Origin: Ornithinimicrobium sp. INDO-MA30-4
GTDB lineage: Bacteria; Actinomycetota; Actinomycetes; Actinomycetales; Dermatophilaceae
Assembly (NCBI RefSeq): GCF_021535045.1
Contig: NZ_CP091056.1
Location: forward strand, 1,054,001-1,118,000
Length of the DNA: 64,000 bases
Direction: 5' to 3'
The notes under the pieces were generated by a model that saw only the letters and a program-made list of their open reading frames with translations, was not told the DNA's origin and searched no databases. The first letter of the stretch is position 1. Each line of letters opens with the position of its first letter. Position numbers and translations under genes: made by a program. Shown one piece after another: positions 41,622-49,904 of the stretch.

Positions 41622-42874
41622 CTAACCCGGCAGCAGTTGACTGATGGCATGGATGACCAGGCCGACCAACGCGCCCACGACCGTTCCGTTGATGCGAATA
41701 AACTGCAGATCGCGGCCTACGTGCAACTCGATGCGGTCGGCGGCAAGCTTGCCATCCCACGCCCGAATCGTTGAGGTGATGACGGACGTGACCTCCGCGC
41801 CATACCGGTCAACACCGGCCACGACGAGGTCGGCAATCCAGGAGTCCAGCCGTGAGCGCAACGCCTCGTCTTCGCGCAGTTTGGCGCCCAGACCGGAAAC
41901 TTCATCGTTAAGCCGCGTCCGCAACTGGCCCTGGGCGTCATCGAGTGCCTCCAAGACGGCCTCTCGCGTGGCCTCCCAGAGAGCAAACACAGTTGAGCCA
42001 ACTTGTGGGTGGGACAACACTGCAACTTTGAGGTCTTCTGCCTTGGCCATGGTGACCGGGTCGTTCTGCAGACCATGGGCGAGGTCGCGCAGATAGGAGT
42101 CGATGGCCAACCGCACTTGGTGATGTGGCTGATCGCGAACTTGCTCTGCCCAGGCGACAAGCTCGCCGGTGATCCGACCAGTGACCTTGGCGTCAACCCA
42201 CTGCGGGGACCACCAGGGTGCCCGAGACCCGATGATGGCAGCGACTTCGCCGGGGTGAGACACCATCCAGGAATGCAGTTCATTGGCGGCGATGTCGACC
42301 AGCCCGTGATGAGCCCCATCACGCTCGATTGCCTCAAGCAGGTGCCCGGCAAGAGGGCTAATCGGCTCTTGCTTGAGTCGCGGGGTCAACGTTTGATCCA
42401 CGAATTCGGTCAGCACCTCTTCATCGACGCTGCGCAAACCGCGCTGCACCATTGGGAGCGCTTCGGTGATGACTCGCTCGGCGTGCTCGGGCTTTGAAAG
42501 CCAGTGACCAACCCGGAGCAATACTTCGGCATCGAGGTAACGCTCCCGCAGCGTTTGGGGTGTCAGGAAGTTCTGTGAGACGAACTCCTCGAGGCTTTCA
42601 GCCAAGGCATCCTTGCGGCGCGGAATCAGGGCGGTGTGCGGAATGGGCACACCGAGGGGTGCCGGAAAATCGCTGTCACCGCAAACCAATCGGCGATCGC
42701 TCCCACCATGGCTGCCTCGGAACTGGCATTGACGTAACCCCAGAAGCCGTCCCGGCCATGGGTGGCGACGAAGATGACGCCGGCGAGAATCAGCAGTCCT
42801 GTCGCAAACGCCCGCATCGTGCGCAGTGCTTTGAGACGCGCTTGATCGCCTTGCGAGACGGCGGTGATCTGCAT
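41622..42874 (-). CDS. DUF445 family membrane-associated protein
   Basis: About 417 residues. An N-terminal span (FATGLLILAGVIFVATHG) is followed by the family signature GAIADWFAVTAIFRHP and PIPHTALIPRRKD. A long helical middle and a C-terminal span (VVGALVGLVIHAISQLLPG) follow. DUF445 (YheB/YjiN) proteins have no known biochemical function. One missing base near 42660 breaks the frame exactly within the RHPLGVPIPH region. Transcribed divergently from the CoA-transferase gene; the 194 bases between hold a palindrome at 42982. Confidence 0.85.
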
Positions 42875-42981
42875 TCAGGACTCCCAGGGCTTCGATGGCA
42901 CGGATCTATCTTCGCTCACGGAGGAGCTAACAGGCTGCTAGACCCCTCTCAGTGACTTTTCGTAGCAGCGGGCTAACATCA

Positions 42982-42996
42982 GTGCCAGATTGGCAC
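42982..42996. promoter_or_regulatory. Palindrome GTGCCA-GAT-TGGCAC, candidate operator
   Basis: Perfect 6-3-6 inverted repeat centred 80 bases before the CoA-transferase start codon, in the divergent gap with the DUF445 gene. Its size and symmetry suit a dimeric repressor; no regulator gene is adjacent, so the factor is unknown. Confidence 0.45.
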
Positions 42997-43068
42997 AACG
43001 GCCCTCAGCAGCACGACGCCTAACCTGAGGGAGACCACCGTCAATACCCACCAACGAAGGAGGCGGCA

Positions 43069-44282
43069 ATGCCGGAATCCGCACGCCCGCCCCTCGAAGG
43101 CCTCATCGTCGCTGATTTCAGCCGTGTGCTGGCCGGCCCGCTGGCCACCATGATGCTTGCTGATCTCGGCGCGACCGTCATCAAGGTGGAACGTAGCGGA
43201 CTTGGCGACGACACCCGAGCGTGGGGACCGCCGTGGTCATCCAGTTCCTCGTCATACTTCGACACGGCCAATCACTCCAAGATGAGCCTGGCCCTGGACT
43301 TCACTGACCCTGATGACTTGGCGGTCGCGCGCGACTTAGCTCGGCGTGCCGATGTGCTGGTGGAGAACTTCCGACCCGGGGCACTCGACGCGTGGGGATT
43401 GGGCTACGAACAATCCGTCGCTGATAACCCGGGCCTGATCTATGCCTCGATCACCGGGTTTGGCCGCGCCGGGGGTGCAGACCTGATGGGCTATGACTTC
43501 CTGGTGCAGGCCGTCGGTGGATTAATGAGTATCACCGGAGACCAAGATGGCCCGCCGACGAAGGTCGGAGTTGCCCTCGTCGACGTGCTGACCGGCAAGG
43601 ACCTGGTGATCGGCGTCTTGGCTGCCTTAGCCTCACGAGGCATCACCAGCCAGGGTTGCCGCGTTGAGGTCAACCTGCTTTCCAGCCTCCTGTCGAGTCT
43701 GGCTAACCAAGCCCAGGGTTACCTCACCACCGGCAAGCCGCCCGGTCGTATGGGCAATCGGCACCCCTCCATCGCCCCGTATGAGGCCCTGCAGTGCGCT
43801 GATGGCGACCTCGCGATCGCCTGCGGTAACGACGCCCAGTTCGCCAGATTGACAACGGCCCTGCAAGCAGCGCACCTGGCCAGTGACCCGCGCTTCATCA
43901 CCAACGCGGACCGAGTGGCTCACCGGGCTGAACTCATCACCGAGTTAGAGACTCGCCTCGTCGATCGGAACGCCTCAGACTGGCAAGCAGTGTTGCGTCA
44001 GGTGCGGGTGCCCGCAGGCAAGGTCGGCGATCTGGCGGATGCCTTCGCCCTCGCTCAAGACCTGGGCTTAGATCCGTGGACTAATGTCGGCGACGGACCC
44101 CGCAAAACGCCTGTCGTCCGACACCCAGTGGCCTACGACTCAGGACTGATGGCAGATGCCACTCCCCGCCCTTGCTCAATGAACATGGCGCGTTGCTCCG
44201 CAGTTGGCTGGCCAACCCGCACAGCAACGCTTCAGAACTCAAAGCTGGCTTAGCCAGCGCAAACTCAGTGAAAGGTTCGTGA
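43069..44282 (+). CDS. CaiB/BaiF family (class III) CoA-transferase
   Basis: About 404 residues. The family N-terminus is GLIVADFSRVLAGPLATMML, with the catalytic-site region GATVIKVE and ENFRPGALDAWGLGY. Class III transferases move CoA between carboxylic acids through an aspartyl-CoA intermediate; a candidate catalytic Asp lies in GADLMGYDFL. The neighbour is a glutaryl-CoA-dehydrogenase-like gene, which suggests that the acceptor is glutarate or a related dicarboxylate (inference). One missing base near 44167 (in a CCCC run) breaks the frame. The ATG at 43069 is preceded by AAGGAGG, a strong ribosome site. The stop overlaps the next start as TGATG. Confidence 0.88.
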
Positions 44283-45477
44283 TGACTTCAACGTCTAAGC
44301 CACGTATCAACCCCTTGGACTTTGTCGGCATTGATGACGTCCTGACCGACGAAGAGAAGGCGATCCGCTCTGCGGTCCGTCACCTTTGCGACAGTGCTGT
44401 CGACCCACACATTGCGAAGTGGTTTGAGGAGGGTGACCTGCCGGCACGTGAGCTGGCCCGCGAGTTTGGCTCCCTTGGGCTGCTGGGGATGCACCTGGAG
44501 GGCTACGGTTGCGCGGGTATGAGCGCGGTTGACTACGGCCTGGCCTGCCTGGAGTTGGAGGCCAGCGACTCTGGCATCCGGTCCTTGGTCAGCGTCCAGG
44601 GTTCGCTGGCGATGTTCGCACTGCACCGCTTTGGCACCGAAGAGCAAAAGCAACAGTGGCTGCCTTCAATGGCTACCGGTGAATCCATCGGGTGCTTGGT
44701 CTCACTGAGCCAGACCACGGGTCTAACCCCGCAGATATGCGAACTCGGGCCCGACGCGCCGGCGCCGGCGAGGATTCCGATTGGATCTTGGACGGCTCCA
44801 AGATGTGGATCACCAACGGCTCCATCGCTGATGTCGCCATCGTGTGGGCACAAACCGAGGGCGGCATTCGCGGCTTCGTCGTCCCGACCGACAGCCCTGG
44901 ATTCAGCGCGTCGGTCGTGAAGCACAAGATGTCATTGCGTGCCTCGATCACGAGCGAATTGGTGCTAGAAGGTGTGCGCTTGCCTGCGAGCGCTGTCTTG
45001 GGCGATGTCACTGGCCTGAAGGGCCCGTTGTCTTGCCTGAACGAAGCGCGCTACGGGATTGTCTGGGGCTCACTGGGCGCCGCCCGTGACTCGCTGGGCA
45101 CGGCACTCTCGTATGCCGGTGACCGCGAGCAGTTCGGCAAGCCCATCAGCGGCTTCCAGATGACCCAAAACAAGTTGGCGCAGATGTCGGTGGAGTTGAC
45201 CAATGGCATGCTGCTAGCGCTGCACCTCGGTCGCCGCAAGGACCTCGGCACTCTGCGGCCAGAACAGGTCAGCATGGGCAAACTGAACAACGTCACCAAG
45301 TCCATCGAGATCGCTCGCGAGGCCCGCACCATCCTTGGGGCGAACGGCATCTCGCTGGAGTACCCCGTCATTCGGCACATGAACAACCTAGAGTCCGTGC
45401 TGACGTATGAAGGCACGCCAGAAATGCACACCCTGGTCGTGGGCCAGGCCCTCACCGGGATTGCTGCCTTCCGGTAG
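44282..45477 (+). CDS. Acyl-CoA dehydrogenase, glutaryl-CoA dehydrogenase-like
   Basis: About 398 residues. FAD enzyme that oxidises an acyl-CoA (glutaryl-CoA to crotonyl-CoA in the closest group). Family motifs: GLTEPDHGSNPADM, DGSKMWITNGSIADVAIVWA, GDREQFGKPISGFQ, ILGANGISLEYPVIRHMNNL, and the catalytic glutamate in TYEGTPEMHTL. The combination of TEPDHGS and ITNG..DV fits glutaryl-CoA dehydrogenases better than chain-length dehydrogenases. One missing base near 44703 breaks the frame. It is coupled to the CoA-transferase by an overlapping stop and start, implying a two-step route: activation, then oxidation and decarboxylation. Confidence 0.88.
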
Positions 45478-45491
45478 TCCTTTCCCTGACG

Positions 45492-45539
45492 GCAAAGCAG
45501 AGGCCCCAATACCACGTGGTGTTGGGGCCTCTGCTTTGC
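45492..45539. terminator. Strong bidirectional terminator
   Basis: A 24-bp stem with a single G:T mismatch (GCAAAGCAGAGGCCCCAAT and its complement) and essentially no loop, which extrudes as a long hairpin. It separates the acyl-CoA dehydrogenase gene from the convergent transporter gene. Confidence 0.88.
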
Positions 45540-45574
45540 GCTGTGCCCTGACCCTGCTCAGCGCGTCGTGATGG

Positions 45575-47041
45575 TTACTTGTCCTGCGGCAAAGTCGCTT
45601 CAGCGGAGGCGTTCTTCATGCCACGCTCCTTCGCTACCTTGACCATGTAGGCGTGTGCTTCGGGACCGGGACCAACCTTGGGCACGCGGCTCAAGAAGAT
45701 GGCACCAGCAACAGTCCACACGCCGACAATGACCCACTCGTACGGCCAGACCAAAGCGGACGGCATACCGGGCAGGTAAAGAATGCCCAGACCGGTCGCG
45801 AGGATCGCGGCTGCATAGCCGGTCGCCTTACCACCGGGGGTGCGGAACGGGCGCTCCATCTCGGGCTCTTTGTTGCGCAGGATGACGAAGCTGATGGCCA
45901 CCATGACGTAGCTGATGATCAGGCTGACACCACCTGCGGTTACCAACCAACCCAAGGTCGATCGACCGAAGAGCGGCGCCATGACCGACAAGATGCCGAT
46001 GAAGAGCAGCGCGTTGCTAGGCGTCTTGTACTTGGGGTGCAGCTTGCCGAACCATGCCGGCAGCATGCCCGAGGCAGCCATGGCGAAGATCAGGCGGCTA
46101 GCGCCAATCAGGAACCCGTTCCAGGAGGTGAGGATTCCGGCGATACCACCGATGACCAGGACCTTGCCCATGGTGGGGCTGTTCCACAGACCGGCCATGC
46201 CGTCCGCAGCTGCCAACTCGGTGTCGGCCAGGACGTCAGGCGTCAGGCCAGCACCAACAGTGACGACGATCATGATGTACCAAGCCACTGCCATCGTGAC
46301 CGACACCAGGAGCATCACGCCGATCTTGCGGTACGGCAGATTGATCTCTTCAGCGGATTGCGGGATGACATCGAAGCCGACGAACAGGAATGGCACGGCC
46401 ACGAGGACAGCGATAATGCCGCCGATGCCGCCGGTGAATAGTGGCTCCATGTTGCTCACCGAGCCACCGACAAACGCGCCGGTGATCAGGGCGAGGCCAA
46501 CAACCAAGAGGAAGGCCACGGCAACGGTCTGGAAAACGGCTGCGGGACGAACACCGCGGTAGTTGACGTAGGTCATCAGGATGGATGCGCCGACACCGAC
46601 CGCTACCCAGGACAGGTAGACGTCATAGCCAGCAACGGTCCACAACTTCACCGCGAGCATGTCGGGGAAGAGGTACAACAAAGTTTGGGGCAGCGCGACA
46701 GCCTCGAAGGCGACAACTGAAATGTAACCAAGCACCAAGGCCCAGGAACAGATGAAGGCTGCTCGGGAGCCAATGGCTCGCAGCACGTATTGGTGCTCAC
46801 CACCGACCTGGGGCATAGCGGAGACCAACTCTGCGTAGGTCAACGCGATGAGCAAGATGATGAAGCCACCGATGACGAACGCCAGGGCAGAGCCCAGCGT
46901 GCCGGCGTCACGGATGAAGTCGCCGGTCAGGACGATCCATCCGAAGCCGATCATGGCACCGAAGGCGATGGCGAGAATATCTCGGGTGCCCAAGACGCGA
47001 GTGAATTGCTCGCTGGAACCAGAAGAGTCTGAATGTGACAT
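45575..47041 (-). CDS. APC family amino acid permease
   Basis: 488 residues, unbroken, with about twelve hydrophobic spans. The first span has the substrate-site motif FGAMIGFGWIVLTG, typical of the APC superfamily. Others are AELVSAMPQVGGEHQYVLRA and VPFLFVGFDVIPQSAEEINL. The substrate cannot be fixed from sequence; the overall pattern fits amino-acid or amine uptake. ATG 47041 (MSHSDSSG) was chosen over the longer alternative at 47110, because the cytoplasmic N-terminus is short in the family. It has its own gap of 96 bases to the upstream lipoprotein gene. Confidence 0.88.
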   Translation of the reverse strand: MSHSDSSGSSEQFTRVLGTRDILAIAFGAMIGFGWIVLTGDFIRDAGTLGSALAFVIGGFIILLIALTYAELVSAMPQVGGEHQYVLRAIGSRAAFICSWALVLGYISVVAFEAVALPQTLLYLFPDMLAVKLWTVAGYDVYLSWVAVGVGASILMTYVNYRGVRPAAVFQTVAVAFLLVVGLALITGAFVGGSVSNMEPLFTGGIGGIIAVLVAVPFLFVGFDVIPQSAEEINLPYRKIGVMLLVSVTMAVAWYIMIVVTVGAGLTPDVLADTELAAADGMAGLWNSPTMGKVLVIGGIAGILTSWNGFLIGASRLIFAMAASGMLPAWFGKLHPKYKTPSNALLFIGILSVMAPLFGRSTLGWLVTAGGVSLIISYVMVAISFVILRNKEPEMERPFRTPGGKATGYAAAILATGLGILYLPGMPSALVWPYEWVIVGVWTVAGAIFLSRVPKVGPGPEAHAYMVKVAKERGMKNASAEATLPQDK

Positions 47042-47137
47042 GTGAAGAACTGTAAAGATGACTGACAAGTAGTCCGAATTACCGCACAAGCAAGTGCTTG
47101 CGCCAGCCACGAGGCGGAGCGACCCTCGCTTTGAACT

Positions 47138-47703
47138 TTACTGACCCGAGAGCGGCCACTCAGCACGAATTTGGCCGGTGACTTGATCGGTTAGCACCAA
47201 ACTAGCGCTGCCCAAGCTCACCTGAGGAGTGACGAATCTCACAATTACAGTCACCCGCGAAGCTTCAGAAGGGGCCAGGGCCGACAACGCCGGATCGACT
47301 TCCTGAGGGCACACCCGCGCCCATCTACGATCAAGACCAACCTTGAGATCGGCACCCGTGGAGCACCAGAGATGTTTCGCGCGGTGATCTGGAGGACAAC
47401 CTCATCAGTTGTTGACACAGCGTCCGGCCGATCCACGGTCAACTCAACAACGTCGTCATACAACACCGTGTTGTCGGTCAAAGTGATCTCGGTGGCTTCG
47501 GCCAGTGAGCGTTGCAGCGTGTCGGCGTCAGCCGTAGGCACTTGCCCAGTGCAGGTCGGCTGAGCCCTCGTGGTCAGCGCTGGATCGGACTGGGGTGTGG
47601 CGTTGGTGACAGGAGCCGGGGTGGCGGTGCCCCCGTCATCGGTTGTCGAACAGGAAGCCAGCAAGATCAGCGTCGAAACCGCTGCAGTCAACATCACCCT
47701 CAT
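47138..47703 (-). CDS. Putative lipoprotein, unknown function
   Basis: About 188 residues after crossing one missing base near 47312. The signal peptide MRVMLTAAVSTLILLASC ends in a lipobox (LASC), then a Thr/Pro-rich linker. A beta-rich domain follows (LTDNTVLYDDVVELTVDRP, VVLQITARNISGAPRVPIS). The corrected C-terminus continues with VTVIVRFVTPQVSLGSASLV to a TAA at 47138. The strand pattern is like an immunoglobulin-type or DUF4352-like fold, but I do not recognise the family. Divergent from the DUF2752 gene, 96 bases away. Confidence 0.7.
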
Positions 47704-47799
47704 CTGTTGATCATTGAGGACAACAGATCGATTGGCCACCTCAAACAAGTTCTTGTGGATGACGCACCCTCGACAAGTGAGCGCCGCTAGGCTGGAGGT

Positions 47800-48247
47800 G
47801 TGGGAAGCGATGTACGGACAGCCAAAGTGCGGGGCACCCGATCAGTTGATCGGCGCAGCCTCAGGCTATGGCTGGGCTGGGGCGCTGGCCTGGGGGTCGC
47901 AACCGTGATCGTTCACCTTTATGACCCCAACGTGGGTGGTAGTTATGGCCTTTGCCCGCTGCGCTGGACAACCGGCCTCTTGTGCCCTTTGTGGCGCGAC
48001 GAGAGCAGTCCACGCTCTAACGCACGGCGACCTCGGTGTCGCCTGGGGGTTGAACCCGTTGATTGTCGCTGCCATCCCAACCGCCCTTGGCCTCTGCGGA
48101 TATGCGCTCTGGAGAGCGATCCAGGGACAGGGAACCGACTACCTAGCGCGCGCGTCCACCTTCTGGATCGTCGTTGCGGGCTTGGCAGTTTTTGCGGTGT
48201 TGCGCAACACCGCGGTCCTTCTGCCGTACCTAGCCCCGTTGACCTAA
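47800..48247 (+). CDS. DUF2752 family small membrane protein
   Basis: About 150 residues. The family signature is visible as CPLRWTTGLLCP, then CGATRAVHALTHGDLGVAW and GLNPLIVAAIP: a Cys-x-x-Cys-Gly-x-Thr-Arg motif followed by a conserved His/Gly/Asp and Asn-Pro. Three hydrophobic segments follow (residues about 22-38, 85-105, 122-140). The function is unknown. The frame changes near 47990 in a CCCTTT run; two bases may be missing. The start is GTG 47800. Located directly before two DUF4190-type genes on the same strand, a grouping seen in other Actinobacteria. Confidence 0.8.
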
Positions 48248-48287
48248 TTCTCTGGTTGCTCGGCAATCGGATCGAGATGGAGTGAAC

Positions 48288-48647
48288 ATGAGTCAACCTG
48301 CAGGCCCACCGAATCGTGGTCAGCACAGTCCTGGTCCTCAGCCAACACCGCTGTGGCAGTCGCAGAACGACGCGGGAATCATCGCGCTGATCACCGGCGT
48401 CTTAGCACTCATCATGTGCCCTGTGCTGGCGGCACCGGCCATGATCTACGGCAAGAAGTCGCAACAGGCCCAAGCAGCAGGACTAGCCGACAACGGGTCT
48501 ATGGGCTCAGCCGGCTACTGGCTAGGCATCACAGCGATCATCTTCTGGGTCTGTTTCATCGCCATCTTTGTCCTCTTCTACGCCGTCTTCGGCATCGTCT
48601 GGGTAGGCATGTTCAGCATTATGGATGGCATGCCAGCCGAGCCGTAG
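48288..48647 (+). CDS. DUF4190-type small membrane protein
   Basis: 119 residues. A Pro/Gln/Gly-rich N-terminus (about 30 residues) precedes two spans: AGIIALITGVLALIMCPVLA and GYWLGITAIIFWVCFIAIFV. Between them is the short basic loop MIYGKKSQQAQAA characteristic of DUF4190. A third hydrophobic stretch follows (LFYAVFGIVWVGMF). Function unknown. ATG 48288 was chosen; a GTG six bases earlier is possible. Paralogue of the next gene. Confidence 0.8.
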   Translation: MSQPAGPPNRGQHSPGPQPTPLWQSQNDAGIIALITGVLALIMCPVLAAPAMIYGKKSQQAQAAGLADNGSMGSAGYWLGITAIIFWVCFIAIFVLFYAVFGIVWVGMFSIMDGMPAEP

Positions 48648-48692
48648 GACCCCCAATAGACTGAACTAATCACCACCACACAAAGGACCCGC

Positions 48693-49148
48693 ATGAGCAC
48701 CCCTAGCGATGACAACCCCTACTCCTCCCCCAACCAAGACGACGAGCAGCCTACTAATCCCAACTACTACGGGCAGGAGCAGGCGAGCAACGCCGACCAG
48801 CAGTTCGGCGCGCCCCAATACGGACAGGCGCAGTACGACCAAACCCAGTACGGCCAGCCGAGCAACTACATGGCGCCAGCAGCGCCGGCCGGTAACACCT
48901 CGGGCGTAGTGGCCCTCGTGGCCGGAATCGTTGGTTTTGTCATCTGCCCGTTCGTGGCAGGCATCGTAGCCATCATTTACGGTCGCAAGTCGCAAAAACT
49001 GGTAGCGGCTGGTGAAGCGAACAATGCTCCCCTAGGCACGATCGGCTTCTGGCTCGGTGTGGTCAACGTCGTGCTCTCGGTGTTGGTTACCCTCTTCATC
49101 CTCGTCATTTTCACGGGCCTCATCGTGGCGGGTACCAGCGGCGTCTAG
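48693..49148 (+). CDS. DUF4190-type membrane protein with Gln/Tyr-rich N-terminus
   Basis: 151 residues. The first 68 residues are disordered and rich in Asn, Gln and Tyr, with YGQ repeats (QYGQAQYDQTQYGQ). Then come two spans (VVALVAGIVGFVICPFVAGI and TIGFWLGVVNVVLSVLVTLF) linked by the loop IIYGRKSQKLVAAGEAN. The loop and spans match the 48288 protein, so the two are paralogues differing in the length of the flexible tail. Unknown function. ATG 48693 follows AAAGGA. Confidence 0.82.
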   Translation: MSTPSDDNPYSSPNQDDEQPTNPNYYGQEQASNADQQFGAPQYGQAQYDQTQYGQPSNYMAPAAPAGNTSGVVALVAGIVGFVICPFVAGIVAIIYGRKSQKLVAAGEANNAPLGTIGFWLGVVNVVLSVLVTLFILVIFTGLIVAGTSGV

Positions 49149-49158
49149 CCCCCGCACG

Positions 49159-49820
49159 TCAACGTAGTGAAGGGAGCCCGGGGCCATCACCGAGTCTGAA
49201 GAATGTCATGTGGGCGCCCAGCCTTACCGACTCGTCAAGAACTGAAGCTGTGCGAGCCAGGCTCATCGGGTGAGGCGGGTAGTCAAAGAAGGCATAGCCC
49301 CCGGATTCTAGGTGCGCAGCTGAGCGTCCAGGATGGTTCGCGGCACATTCCACGGCTCAGAATCCCCAAACTCCCGAGACCGGGAACTCCCCGTACGTTC
49401 GCAAGCGGCACCAGATTGGCTTGCGTCTCTTGCGCCCATCTTGCCGGAAAGGCGAGCAGCACCGTCACGCAACAGGGAGGTCCCGAGCTGACGGATCGCC
49501 TTCGGCGAGAGGCTCACCCGCCATCTGAGCCTCCACTCATCCAGCAGTCCAACGATGGTGTGCAGCAATCGGGTCTTACCTTGGCCCCTCTCCCCCAGCA
49601 ACACGAAGTCGTGGCCAGCAAGCAATGCTCGCTCGGCTTGTGGGACAACGGTGTCTTGGAACCCATGCAGGCCACTGCCAGGGTCAAGGAAAGCACGCAA
49701 ATCAGTGAGCAGGTTCTTGCGAATTTCGGCCCGGATCGAGATCAGCTCGTGCCCACTCGCACGTAGCTCACCCAGAGTTGAAGGGGTCGGGGGTGTAGTC
49801 GAAATCGCAGGTGAACTCAA
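49159..49820 (-). pseudogene. Remnant of a magnesium-chelatase-type ATPase fused to pieces of its VWA partner
   Basis: Three fragments that normally belong to two adjacent genes. Residues 1-95 from 49820 are the start of a ChlI-like AAA ATPase (STLGELRASGHELISIRAEI, Walker A LLGERGQGKTRLL). After GLLDEW the frame continues with LSPKAIRQLGTSLLRDGAAR and FGDSEPWNVPRTILDA, which is the centre of the partner VWA protein. A third piece in another frame (about 49320-49165) is the partner C-terminus (HLESGGYAFFDYPPHP, HMTFFRLGDGPGL). Walker B, the sensor regions and the VWA metal site are absent. Intact pairs would need about 3.5 kb, so this is a real deletion product and not a read error. Confidence 0.82.
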
Positions 49821-49844
49821 AAGCCCAACCTATCTCTGAATGAC

Positions 49845-49879
49845 GAGTGAGGGCGGGCCAACTGGCCCGCCCCTCACTC
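49845..49879 (-). terminator. Terminator after nrdJ
   Basis: Sixteen-base stem GAGTGAGGGCGGGCCA paired with its complement, with a single bulged C and a 2-base loop, 26 bases after the nrdJ stop. Confidence 0.8.
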
Positions 49880-49904
49880 TGCTATTCCGTCAACTACCTC
49901 GTGA

